From contig JBAZZE010000014.1 of NCBI GenBank assembly GCA_041658955.1, positions 1 through 21,493 of the forward strand: 21,493 nucleotides of DNA. The letters are read 5' to 3'. A program made the position numbers and the translations under genes. The notes under the pieces are model-generated. The model was given only the letters and a program-made list of their open reading frames with translations. It was not told where the DNA came from and searched no databases. Shown piece by piece: positions 1 through 7,735 of this stretch (position 1 is its first letter; every line of letters begins with the position of its first letter). The stretch comes from UBA2283 sp041658955. Lineage in GTDB: Bacteria > Patescibacteriota > Microgenomatia > UBA12405.

Positions 1-1062
1 ACCTATTATCTGCCCAATATCTCGGGAGTCACCCAATATGCTGTAATTCTAGCGGAAGAGTTAGTAAAAAGAAATTATATAGTCAGTGTGGTCTGTGGTA
101 ATAGTAACGGAAATCTTCCAGATAAAAATATCGACAACGGAGTAACAATTTATAGAGTAAAAGGGAGAGCTTTTGGGAAAGGATTTTTTATGCCACTATA
201 TCCGATAGTATCGCTGAAACTGGTTAGTGAACATGATGTAATAAACTGTCATCTTCCATCGATTGAATCTTTTTGGTTGGCGCTGTGGGGAAAATTGCTC
301 GGGAAAAAGATCATCGTAACCCATCACTGTGAATTTAATTTCACTGGTACATTTAATAATAAATTTATTTCTTTGGTAACTTTTCCGATTCATTGGATGG
401 TTTATATGATGGCTGACGAGATAGTTTCCTATACGAAAGATTTTGCGATGACCTCAATTTTTCTTAAGCATTTTATTCCTAAGATAAACTACATTCTTCC
501 CCCAATAAAAGTCGTAGATACTCAAGAAAAGATGAACTTCGGAAAAGGTAAAATAGTAGGGTTTGTGGGGAGAATTTCTTGGGAAAAAGGATTGCCAATA
601 CTATTAAAAGCCATGAAAAAAGTTAAAGCGAAATTGGTAATAGTAGGACCATATAATGATGTGGCTGGAGGAGATAAAACAATAGATAAAATAAAAAATC
701 TATTTGATGAAAATGTTATTTTACAGGGCCCATTGACTCATTCGAAACTAAGAACTTTTTATAATTCATGTGATTGTTTGGCATTGCCTAGTACAAATAA
801 TTTAGAAACTTTTGGTATTGTTCAAGCTGAGGCCATGGTTTCTGGTTGCCCGGTAGTAGCTTCAAATTTACCCGGAGTCCGGCTACCAATAAAATTGACC
901 GGGATGGGAGAAATTGTAAAGATTGGCAGCATAAGCGATCTGGCTCTGAAACTAAATAAAGTACTACATAAGGGGAAAAAATATTATCAAAAAATTGCTG
1001 TTAACTTAGATAATTTTGATTACAAAAGTACAGTTAGTGAGTATGAGAAAATTCTGGCCTAA
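1..1062 (+). CDS. GT4-family glycosyltransferase, 5' end cut by window edge
   Basis: This is a GT-B fold glycosyltransferase of family GT4, which moves a sugar from a nucleotide donor to a lipid-linked or surface glycan at the inner face of the membrane. The frame is open from base 1, and the first visible residues (YYLPNISGVTQYAVILAEEL) are the usual GT4 N-terminal Rossmann start. Only about the first ten residues are therefore missing, and the GTG at 88 is internal. The second domain begins around GKIVGFVGRISWEKG. The donor-binding EX7E motif is visible as ETFGIVQAE, followed by a typical SGCPVVAS segment. The gene ends 20 bases inside the next gene, so the two are probably co-transcribed. 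The fold and family are clear. Donor sugar and acceptor cannot be told from the sequence. Confidence 0.9.
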   Translation, partial: TYYLPNISGVTQYAVILAEELVKRNYIVSVVCGNSNGNLPDKNIDNGVTIYRVKGRAFGKGFFMPLYPIVSLKLVSEHDVINCHLPSIESFWLALWGKLLGKKIIVTHHCEFNFTGTFNNKFISLVTFPIHWMVYMMADEIVSYTKDFAMTSIFLKHFIPKINYILPPIKVVDTQEKMNFGKGKIVGFVGRISWEKGLPILLKAMKKVKAKLVIVGPYNDVAGGDKTIDKIKNLFDENVILQGPLTHSKLRTFYNSCDCLALPSTNNLETFGIVQAEAMVSGCPVVASNLPGVRLPIKLTGMGEIVKIGSISDLALKLNKVLHKGKKYYQKIAVNLDNFDYKSTVSEYEKILA

Positions 1063-2527
1063 GTTGCTGTTTTTGGTCGTTGTAATCGTAGCTATTTTTT
1101 TCAGATTTTATAAGATCAATACACTACCGGGAGAAATTTTTGGTGACATGTCCCAAAACTTAATGCATGTTGATAATTTGCTTAAAGGAGACTATCGGTT
1201 GATCTATGGATATGACGGGAGAGAGGGAATGTGGTTTTATTTAGTCGCATTAGTGGCAAAAATTTTTGGCAATAACTATTTTTCCCTTAAAATTGCCGCG
1301 GGAATAATTGGCACATTGACTGTAATTATGTTATTTATCCTGACGAGAGAATTAACGAATTTTTATATAGGGTTGACTGCAGCATTGCTGATGGCCGTAT
1401 CAAAGTGGAATGTGGTATTTAGTCGAATTGGATTTAGAGTAGTCCTGGTCCCCCTTTTTGTGAGCGCAGTCATCTATACCTATGTTAGGGCCAAAAAAAC
1501 GAAGAACTGGTTTTGGTATGTGATGACTGGTGGGTTAATGGGATTGGGAATGTATACCTATCCAGCTTTTAAACTAATGATAGCTGCCATGATATTGATA
1601 ATGACTACTGATTATTTACTACACCGTAATACCCTAAAAAGAAGTCTACTGGCATTACTCACCCTAGTAATTTTTTGTATTCCACTGGCAATCGATATGA
1701 ATAAAAATCCAGAACAATACACTAGCCACACCAAACAGATGCTACTAAATGAAGATGGCGTTATCCGACATGATTGGATGACAACTATAGGCAAAAATAT
1801 AATTAATCAAAGTTTGATGTTCAATTATCAGGGAGATTTAGTCTTTCGGGTAAATCCTTCCAAACAACCGATGCTTGACCCAATCAGCGGAGCGTTTTTT
1901 TGGATAGGAATTATAGCTTGGCTTTTTGTGAAGAAAAAAGAAAATTTGTTACTGCTGGTGGTGTTTTGTTTTATGCAACTACCTTCAATTTTGGTTCTCA
2001 ATAACCCGCAAGATATCCCCTCGGCCACCCGAAGCCTAGGAGTAACTCCTATAGTTCATATAATGACTGCTTATGGATTATGGTTTGCTGTCCAGAAAAT
2101 AAAGTTACGGATTGGTTGGAGGCATGGATTAATTACAGTGGTATTAATTTTGATTGGCATTATTAACTGGCATAACTATTTTACTGTTTATGCTTATGGT
2201 CTACCAAACCACAACGAAGCCTATGATAGGGTTGTGGCCGACTATATTGAAAAAGTACCTGATGATGTGGAGGTGGTGATGTTTGACTGTTGCTGGGCTG
2301 ATATGGGAACACCTGAACCAGAAGGAATAGATTGGATAGTTAAAGGCAGTCGTCATGTTAGATTTATTAAAAAAAGTGAGACTCTTAGCCTAAATGAAAA
2401 CACTAAAACCTTAATAATATTGCCCCCAACAATTGAAATTGTCGGTGATGGTTATTATAACGATATAAAATACGACAAATACGGCAAAGTGGTATTTAAA
2501 GTACTGAAGAATTACGACGAAAGATAA
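1043..2527 (+). CDS. GT-C (PMT/ArnT-like) integral membrane glycosyltransferase
   Basis: This is a multi-pass membrane protein of about 494 residues with the layout of GT39/GT83 glycosyltransferases, which use polyprenyl-phosphate sugars on the outer face of the membrane. TM1 covers residues 8-21. It is followed by the first extracytoplasmic loop with acidic residues (E31, GD at 34-35), where the catalytic acid of this class lies, then about ten further hydrophobic segments and a soluble C-terminal domain of about 100 residues. I chose the ATG at 1043. A TTG at 1016 in the same frame would extend the overlap with the upstream GT4 gene and adds no conserved sequence. The 3' end overlaps the convergent gene by 32 bases. 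The substrate is unknown. The classic DE pair is reduced to a single Asp, so it belongs to a different subgroup from the two minus-strand GT-C proteins. Confidence 0.82.
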   Translation: MRKFWPKLLFLVVVIVAIFFRFYKINTLPGEIFGDMSQNLMHVDNLLKGDYRLIYGYDGREGMWFYLVALVAKIFGNNYFSLKIAAGIIGTLTVIMLFILTRELTNFYIGLTAALLMAVSKWNVVFSRIGFRVVLVPLFVSAVIYTYVRAKKTKNWFWYVMTGGLMGLGMYTYPAFKLMIAAMILIMTTDYLLHRNTLKRSLLALLTLVIFCIPLAIDMNKNPEQYTSHTKQMLLNEDGVIRHDWMTTIGKNIINQSLMFNYQGDLVFRVNPSKQPMLDPISGAFFWIGIIAWLFVKKKENLLLLVVFCFMQLPSILVLNNPQDIPSATRSLGVTPIVHIMTAYGLWFAVQKIKLRIGWRHGLITVVLILIGIINWHNYFTVYAYGLPNHNEAYDRVVADYIEKVPDDVEVVMFDCCWADMGTPEPEGIDWIVKGSRHVRFIKKSETLSLNENTKTLIILPPTIEIVGDGYYNDIKYDKYGKVVFKVLKNYDER

Positions 2528-4196
2528 TCACCCGGGGATGATCATATACCGAAAATGATTCTTCTGCAGTATCATCTCTAAGATAAACTCCCGGGTAAGC
2601 GCAATTGCTATCAACTTCGAACCAACGATTGTTTATACCGGGAATGTTTGATGGTCCAAGATAGATACATTTTTTCAAAAACGGTATAGAAAAACCTGGA
2701 TAACTACTGGATTCGTAGATCTTAGAATAAGACAGTCGATTATTAAAAAGATCTTGGTAAAACTTAGTAGTCTCGGGGTATCTGGTGGGAACTAGGGGAA
2801 TAGAACCCCAGAGTCGGTTACTCGATAAAACCATGTAATTTGCACTATCTAAAATAGGATTGAGTTTTGTCCACTTTTTAGGTTGATCAGGATCATAGAG
2901 AGACAGACCTTTGGTTGAATAAATTTGGGGGATACGGTTATAGTAACCTAGAGGGAGTGGATCGTCCCATTCTTCAAAGGTTAACAGTGCACCTTTTTTA
3001 ATATGATCATAAATCCACTCAGATGCTTGAACACGGGTATGTGGTCGTGAATAAATTCCCAAAAATGCCAGCCCGAATAGAAGATGGAGTATGACTAGTC
3101 CCCTAACAACTGGAGTTTTTAATGAATATGTTTTGTAGGTGATAAGTAACAAGATGAACGGATATATCGGTAAAAAATACCTCATGTTATGAGCGAATTG
3201 CGAACCTTGAAAAAGATATAGGGTGACCACCCAAAAAAGAATGGTGAAGTAGATAAATGAAGTGGTGTGCTTTTTTGTCTTGAATATAGAAATTAAAAAC
3301 AAAATGCTCAGCGGTAACCCGAGTCCCCAGAGAATAATATTTTGAAGTGAGAAGATAAGTGGAATTTTACTCATCCACTGTACAGCCGGTGGAAACCAGC
3401 CTTCTGGATCTGAGAATGATTGTAAGGTTTTTAAGTTATCTAAAAAAAGTGGATTTGGTAAAAAAAGTCCTTTAAAAATGTAGGGATCAGCAATTCGGAA
3501 AAGTAGTGACGAGAAGAATCCAAAACCAAGACCATTTATCAACAATTTTTTGAGATTTTTGGTTTGGACAAAGTCCCTAATTAAAAATATAAGGATAATT
3601 GGTGCAAAAGTACTAGCGGAAATTTTACAAGCAAGAGCTAAGCCAAAAGTAATACCTGCCAAAAAATATCTAGAGTAAATGACTAGAGTAAAAGTAGCCA
3701 GTAGAAATGTAGTTAAAAAAGTATCAACTGCGAAGAAATGAGATAGCTGAATGGGGAGAACAGTAGTAGCATAAAGAAAAGATGGTAAATAGTGGAGTTT
3801 TGATTTTGATGAAAAGGTTTTTTTAGTTATTAAATAAAGTAATATAATGTTGATTGAATCAAATACAGCTGATAATGCCCTACCTACAAGGTTCAAATAT
3901 TGATAACTATCTAAATGTAACAGCACTGCAATTACCTTAGTAAGCAATACTGGGAAAATACCGTAGACATAAAACTGAAATTGAGAATAGTTGTAGGGAT
4001 TAACAGGTGAAGTTGAATTATCAAAATATTGGGCAATAGAATTTGGCAGATGGATATCATTGGCAACCATGGTTAAAAATCTTTCGTCGGGATGTAGATG
4101 AGTCCCCTGGTCCCAACTTAGTCCATACAATCGAAAACCTAATCCGAGTAAGAATAATAGACCAACAACAAAATTAGGGGTTAAGAATTTTTTCAT
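2496..4196 (-). CDS. GT39/PMT-like integral membrane glycosyltransferase
   Basis: This is a 566-residue multi-pass membrane protein resembling dolichyl-phosphate-mannose protein mannosyltransferases and related GT-C enzymes. After TM1 (about 9-24) the first external loop holds HPDER (35-39), which carries the Asp-Glu pair typical of the GT39 active site. Around ten hydrophobic helices follow, and a soluble extracytoplasmic C-terminal region runs from about residue 400. That region ends in a segment (AEESFSVYDHPRVIIFRR) shared with the frameshifted upstream paralogue. Its ATG lies 23 bases inside the shifted reading frame of that paralogue, so the two are translationally coupled. The UbiA-type prenyltransferase two genes upstream could supply a polyprenyl-phosphate sugar. 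By family such an enzyme would transfer sugar to protein Ser/Thr or to a glycan. The exact donor is unknown. Confidence 0.85.
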   Translation of the reverse strand: MKKFLTPNFVVGLLFLLGLGFRLYGLSWDQGTHLHPDERFLTMVANDIHLPNSIAQYFDNSTSPVNPYNYSQFQFYVYGIFPVLLTKVIAVLLHLDSYQYLNLVGRALSAVFDSINIILLYLITKKTFSSKSKLHYLPSFLYATTVLPIQLSHFFAVDTFLTTFLLATFTLVIYSRYFLAGITFGLALACKISASTFAPIILIFLIRDFVQTKNLKKLLINGLGFGFFSSLLFRIADPYIFKGLFLPNPLFLDNLKTLQSFSDPEGWFPPAVQWMSKIPLIFSLQNIILWGLGLPLSILFLISIFKTKKHTTSFIYFTILFWVVTLYLFQGSQFAHNMRYFLPIYPFILLLITYKTYSLKTPVVRGLVILHLLFGLAFLGIYSRPHTRVQASEWIYDHIKKGALLTFEEWDDPLPLGYYNRIPQIYSTKGLSLYDPDQPKKWTKLNPILDSANYMVLSSNRLWGSIPLVPTRYPETTKFYQDLFNNRLSYSKIYESSSYPGFSIPFLKKCIYLGPSNIPGINNRWFEVDSNCAYPGVYLRDDTAEESFSVYDHPRVIIFRRNSSVL

Positions 4197-4322
4197 AGTC
4201 TTCTAATGACAAATTATTAACCTTTTTATAAATTCTGATAGTAGGATGATCAAATACAGTCCAAGTTTCTTCAGCCAGTTCTTGATTTAGAATTATATCG
4301 GTATTCAATCGAAATGTTTTTA
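4174..4322 (-). pseudogene. Out-of-frame C-terminal segment of the GT39-like gene
   Basis: Directly after the TAA that ends the 467-codon GT39-like frame, the next frame on the minus strand reads VKTFRLNTDI and ends about 48 residues later at a TAA covering 4176-4174. It contains AEETWTVFDHPTIRIYKK, which matches AEESFSVYDHPRVIIFRR at the C-terminus of the downstream paralogue. One extra base in the CAGTAAAAACA stretch near 4317-4323 would join the two frames as GFTQVKTF, giving a protein of about 516 residues. The 3' end overlaps the ATG of the next gene by 23 bases, the kind of spacing seen across this operon. That suggests the gene was intact until recently, or is intact in the organism. 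Confidence 0.8.
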
Positions 4323-5723
4323 CTGTGTAAAACCAAGTGACCCATTGAAGAGTGCTTGGTAATAAAGATGTGAAGCGGGGAATAAAGGTCCAACTTGGTT
4401 CATAAATACCCGACGACTAGGGACGACTAAGTATTCCGCTTCAAATACTTTAGAGACTAACTTCTTTTTTGATATAGGATTATTTTCGAGAGAATAAAAG
4501 TCAAAATTTGTGATATCGATTTTGCCGTCGACCAGTGGGATATCAATTACATTTCCACCTTCGGAAAATACTTTACTATTGACCGGGATATTACTATTCA
4601 TCCACTCTGTTGCAGTAACTCTAATATCCGGTGTGAAATAAAGTCTCATGAAATATATTCCCGGAATGACAGATATAAAAATTATAAATATTTTAAGAGA
4701 TTTTGAGGTTATTTTAGAAAGACTAATTGATGCCAATAATGGAAATAAGAAAAATAAGGGTGACATGAATCTGGTCCATTTGACGTACAACTGTCCAAAA
4801 TACAAAAAATAAAGTAAAGCGGAAGTGAGTACTATTATCATCTTTTTATCTATTTTTTTATAAGATGTTATAAAAAATCCAACCAACGCTAAGGTAAAAA
4901 TTGGGAGTGAATTGATATAAGGAAATATTTTTACAAATTGAAAAATGTATGGACGAGTGTCAATAAATTGATTGGTATAGAAGACATGCATTCTACCAGT
5001 TGCCACATCTGTCTCGTATCGCAGAGCAGATAGAAAATCTTTGTTCTCAATTAGGTTATAAGGGGAAAATAAGATAAAAAATATTAAAACTAATAGAAAT
5101 GTTAGTTCTACCATTAGGGTAATTTTTAATTTTGATTTAGTTTTAAAAAAATTAAATAGAGATACTAAAAGTATTGGGAAAAGAAATATTAAAGAGCTCA
5201 GCTTACTAGCTATACCAATGCCGGTAACAATAGCTGAATAAAAGTAAATTTTAGAATCAAGAGGTCTGGAAAGCAGTTGGAAACTTAGATAAATATTCAG
5301 TAAAAATACTAAAATTAACAGACTTTCAGTTGTTCCAAAATGAGAAAGTTGGATTAATCCTGGTGTAAATATATAGAGTAAAGTGGCAACAAATGCTGTT
5401 TGATAGTTAAATATTTTTTTAACTATTTGGTAAAACACAAATACAGAAATTACAGAAAATAAAGCTGACCAAAATCGGAGAACTAATGTAGTCATCTCGT
5501 ACGAATGGGAAAGTCCTAGTAAATTTCGGGTAAGATAAGTTAAATAAAGGGGGAATTGGCCATAGGCAAAAAAATGTGGGTTTAAGTCCCCTGGTGACAT
5601 TTTTAATATGGCATTAACCATATTATTTTCATCCGGGTTAAAAAAAAAGCCGTTACCCCAACTTAGTCCAAAAAATCTGGTAAATAATGTTGATAAGATC
5701 AGAACTACTGAACTAAAGTACAT
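4320..5723 (-). CDS. GT39/PMT-like glycosyltransferase, 3' end broken by a frameshift
   Basis: This is a paralogue of the downstream 566-aa GT-C protein. TM1 is followed by NPDEN, with Asp31-Glu32 in the first external loop at the GT39 catalytic position. Some ten hydrophobic segments follow, then the start of the C-terminal domain (VTATEWMNSNIP). The frame stops after LFNGSLGFTQ, about 50 residues short of its relative. A neighbouring frame continues straight on with the missing conserved tail (see the 4174-4322 entry). Either the gene carries a one-base deletion or the assembly has an error there. All membrane segments and the DE motif are upstream of the break, so a truncated enzyme could still fold. 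The start overlaps the UbiA-family gene by 11 bases, placing it in the same operon. Confidence 0.82.
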   Translation of the reverse strand: MYFSSVVLILSTLFTRFFGLSWGNGFFFNPDENNMVNAILKMSPGDLNPHFFAYGQFPLYLTYLTRNLLGLSHSYEMTTLVLRFWSALFSVISVFVFYQIVKKIFNYQTAFVATLLYIFTPGLIQLSHFGTTESLLILVFLLNIYLSFQLLSRPLDSKIYFYSAIVTGIGIASKLSSLIFLFPILLVSLFNFFKTKSKLKITLMVELTFLLVLIFFILFSPYNLIENKDFLSALRYETDVATGRMHVFYTNQFIDTRPYIFQFVKIFPYINSLPIFTLALVGFFITSYKKIDKKMIIVLTSALLYFLYFGQLYVKWTRFMSPLFFLFPLLASISLSKITSKSLKIFIIFISVIPGIYFMRLYFTPDIRVTATEWMNSNIPVNSKVFSEGGNVIDIPLVDGKIDITNFDFYSLENNPISKKKLVSKVFEAEYLVVPSRRVFMNQVGPLFPASHLYYQALFNGSLGFTQ

Positions 5724-6636
5724 AGATTATGGTGACTATCATAAGTCCCCAAGATACGACGGCAAACAACAAGGGGATATCAGTGGCGATAACTCTTTCA
5801 GGATGTTCGCCCTCTTGCATTTCGAAAATTATTTGACCATACCGCATAATTCCATAAATGACAGGAATAATTGAAAGCATATACCATTTTCGATCTAGAG
5901 CTACAGGAAAATTTTCTAATAAAAACTCATGAATGATCCCCTGAAACTGAATTTTATCTTCAAAAAAAGCAAACATAGAATAAGCAATAAGAGTACAAAC
6001 AGCAAACATAGTGGTATAAAAATTTAGCAGTGATCTTCCGTAACCACTTAAAGCAGACCTGGTTTTGACACCAGTATTTACCAGCTCACTCCGGCGTTTT
6101 CCACTAGCTATAAAAAGTGATAGGAAAATAACGGTCAACATAATCCAGATTGGCAAATGATAACCAGAAGCAATCTCACCAGCGAAAGCACGGATAATAA
6201 AGAACAATGAAATTCCAGCGATATCGACGACAGCTTTTTTCTTAAAGAAAAATGAATATGAGTATTGCAATACAATAAAAACCAAAGCCATCAAGAAGAA
6301 ACCAGAACCGATTAACATCGAAATGCCAAGACCTACAAAAAGCAGAAAAAACGCTGTGAATACAGCCAGAGATATTGGGACATCTCCACGAGCAATTGGG
6401 CGTAGTTTTTTATATGGATGTTGCCTATCTTTGGGTGCATCTAATATATCGTTAACTAAGTATGATGAGGAAGAAAGTAAACAAAAAGAGAGGAAGGCAA
6501 AAATAGAGGGAATGGTGCTATCAAGATTAAAAAGTTGACCATTTAAAATGACAGCTGCAAAAAGGCTAAGATTTTTGATCCACTGAGCGGGACGGAGAGC
6601 TTCTAATAGTGATAATGCAGGTAGTTTTGTTCGCAT
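5713..6636 (-). CDS. UbiA-family decaprenyl-phosphate phosphoribosyltransferase-like protein
   Basis: This is a polytopic prenyltransferase-fold membrane protein of 307 residues. It has the signature of 5-phosphoribosyl-monophosphodecaprenol (DPPR) synthase: LRPAQWIKN near residues 14-22 and the Asp-rich metal/diphosphate site NDILDAPKD at 62-70, followed by RQHP and LRPIARGD. DPPR synthases transfer phosphoribose from PRPP to a polyprenyl phosphate. In mycobacteria this leads to decaprenyl-phospho-arabinose. The later loop with MRYGQIIFEMQEGEHPERVIATD also fits this subgroup better than quinone-pathway UbiA enzymes. The gene starts 3 bases after the stop of a Pro-Thr stalk protein and overlaps the GT39-like gene downstream. 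It may therefore feed a lipid-linked pentose to those transferases. No DprE1/DprE2-like epimerase genes are in the window. Confidence 0.83.
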   Translation of the reverse strand: MRTKLPALSLLEALRPAQWIKNLSLFAAVILNGQLFNLDSTIPSIFAFLSFCLLSSSSYLVNDILDAPKDRQHPYKKLRPIARGDVPISLAVFTAFFLLFVGLGISMLIGSGFFLMALVFIVLQYSYSFFFKKKAVVDIAGISLFFIIRAFAGEIASGYHLPIWIMLTVIFLSLFIASGKRRSELVNTGVKTRSALSGYGRSLLNFYTTMFAVCTLIAYSMFAFFEDKIQFQGIIHEFLLENFPVALDRKWYMLSIIPVIYGIMRYGQIIFEMQEGEHPERVIATDIPLLFAVVSWGLMIVTIIYVL

Positions 6637-6639
6637 GGC

Positions 6640-7686
6640 TTAGAGCAAGATAAATAAACCAAGTAATGTAGTAATTATACCGACGACTGTCAACGCTTGG
6701 ATGGGGAATTCAACTCCTGAGTTGGGAAGAACGATTCTGGTTGGTGACGGACCTTGGGCAATATATACAGGAGTATTTGTTGCCATAGGAATATCAGTTG
6801 GAGTATTGGTGGGGACAATTGTTCTAGTGGGGGTATTGGTTGGAATTGGAGTATCAGTGGGAGTATTGGTTGGGGTGGGTGTTTCTGTTGGTGCTTGAGT
6901 CCCGGTTGGAGTCATTGTTGGAGTTGGAGTGTTAGTTGGTGTTTGAGTTGGTGTGGGAGTTCTAGTCGGAGTTGGGGTTCTAGTGGGTGTTGGTGTACGA
7001 GTTGGAGTTGGAGTACGAGTTGGAGTTGGAGTGGGAGTATCAGTAGGTGTTGGCGTTGGGGTTCTAGTGGGCCTTAGGGTACCTGTTGGAGTTGGGGTTG
7101 GAGTTTTAGTAGGTGTCAGAGTTCCGGTAGGGGTGGGTGTGGGTGTTTTAGTGGGTGTAAGGGTACCTGTTGGAGTTGGGGTTGGAGTTTTAGTAGGTGT
7201 CAGAGTTCCGGTGGGGGTGGGTGTGGGAACTCTAGTCGGAGGAGTGGTTGGAGTGGTAGGTCGTGGTGTGGGCTTGTCACCTGGAGGTTTAGTTGGAGTA
7301 CAGTTTTTGGTACAGACATTATTAGTATCGTGACATAACCCATCGCAGCTTTGACCAGATGAACCAATTACCCAAACACCGTTATTACACTGACAACGAA
7401 TGCGGCCAATAGTGGCACAAGGAACAGAGACACCATTTACCCGACAATAATCACCACCACCTGTTAGGTCCGGCTCACAGGGGGTTCCACCATTTACACC
7501 TCCACAAAACCAGGAACCACTGGGCAATTTTATACACTCACCAGATGGAACAAAGTGTGGAGTAGCTGCTCGATTTCGTAAATCTTGATTTAATCTAGTT
7601 AAATAAATAGTCCCGACGAGTGATCCTAAAAGGAAAATTATGGTGGCAATTTGATACCACCCCAAATTTTTACGAAATTGGATCAC
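6640..7686 (-). CDS. Secreted Cys-rich protein on a Pro-Thr stalk with LPNSG tail (copy 2)
   Basis: This is a 348-residue predicted surface protein of unknown function. An N-terminal hydrophobic segment (about 12-30) is followed by RLNQDLRNRAA, a probable signal-peptide end. Residues 51-129 form a small globular part with 11 cysteines. Residues 130-306 are an almost pure Pro-Thr stalk, including four 14-residue TPTPTPTGTLTPTK-type units at 153-208. The tail has LPNSG at 320-324 and a hydrophobic stretch at 330-348. It looks like a sortase signal or membrane anchor but lacks the usual basic C-terminal end. The start is GTG. TTGATA and TAACTT, 17 bases apart, precede it by five bases. It is a tandem paralogue of the upstream 401-aa protein. 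The stalk is a plausible substrate for O-glycosylation by the downstream GT39-like enzymes. Confidence 0.8.
   Translation of the reverse strand: MIQFRKNLGWYQIATIIFLLGSLVGTIYLTRLNQDLRNRAATPHFVPSGECIKLPSGSWFCGGVNGGTPCEPDLTGGGDYCRVNGVSVPCATIGRIRCQCNNGVWVIGSSGQSCDGLCHDTNNVCTKNCTPTKPPGDKPTPRPTTPTTPPTRVPTPTPTGTLTPTKTPTPTPTGTLTPTKTPTPTPTGTLTPTKTPTPTPTGTLRPTRTPTPTPTDTPTPTPTRTPTPTRTPTPTRTPTPTRTPTPTQTPTNTPTPTMTPTGTQAPTETPTPTNTPTDTPIPTNTPTRTIVPTNTPTDIPMATNTPVYIAQGPSPTRIVLPNSGVEFPIQALTVVGIITTLLGLFILL
6769..7299 (-). repeat. Pro-Thr stalk-coding low-complexity region, copy 2
   Basis: Residues 130-306 of the 348-aa surface protein alternate Pro and Thr, with Lys, Arg, Asn, Asp, Glu or Gln inserted at intervals. 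The complementary strand is rich in GGAGTTGG-like triplet patterns and so holds long spurious frames. The units change from 14 residues (near the globular part) to 6-residue RTPTPT steps and then to less regular NTPT/DTPI steps near the membrane end. Confidence 0.85.
7063..7230 (-). repeat. 42-bp tandem repeat (84-bp higher-order period) coding 14-aa Pro-Thr units
   Basis: Four consecutive 42-base units encode TPTPTPTGTLTPTK-like peptides. Two neighbouring units form an 84-base block that is nearly identical in its next copy: the blocks starting at 7081 and 7165 agree over about 60 bases with one mismatch. This points to recent slippage or unequal recombination in this part of the stalk. Confidence 0.8.
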
Positions 7687-7691
7687 GATTA

Positions 7692-7720
7692 AAGTTAACT
7701 TAATTCAGGCAAAATATCAA
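7692..7720 (-). promoter_or_regulatory. Possible promoter for the 348-aa stalk protein
   Basis: On the minus strand TTGATA (7720-7715) and TAACTT (7697-7692) are 17 bases apart, and the -10-like box ends 5 bases before the GTG start. The -35 matches consensus at 5 of 6 positions and the -10 at 3 of 6. It could allow separate expression of this copy within the operon. Confidence 0.35.
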
Positions 7721-7735
7721 CAGAACAAAAGTACT

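Noticed and set aside
6701..7333. Long plus-strand open frames rich in Gly-Val or Trp-Ser opposite the Pro-Thr stalk
   Set aside because: They are the complement of the Pro-Thr codons. Three frames are open at once, the composition is pure low complexity, and the minus-strand protein has a signal segment and a conserved tail.
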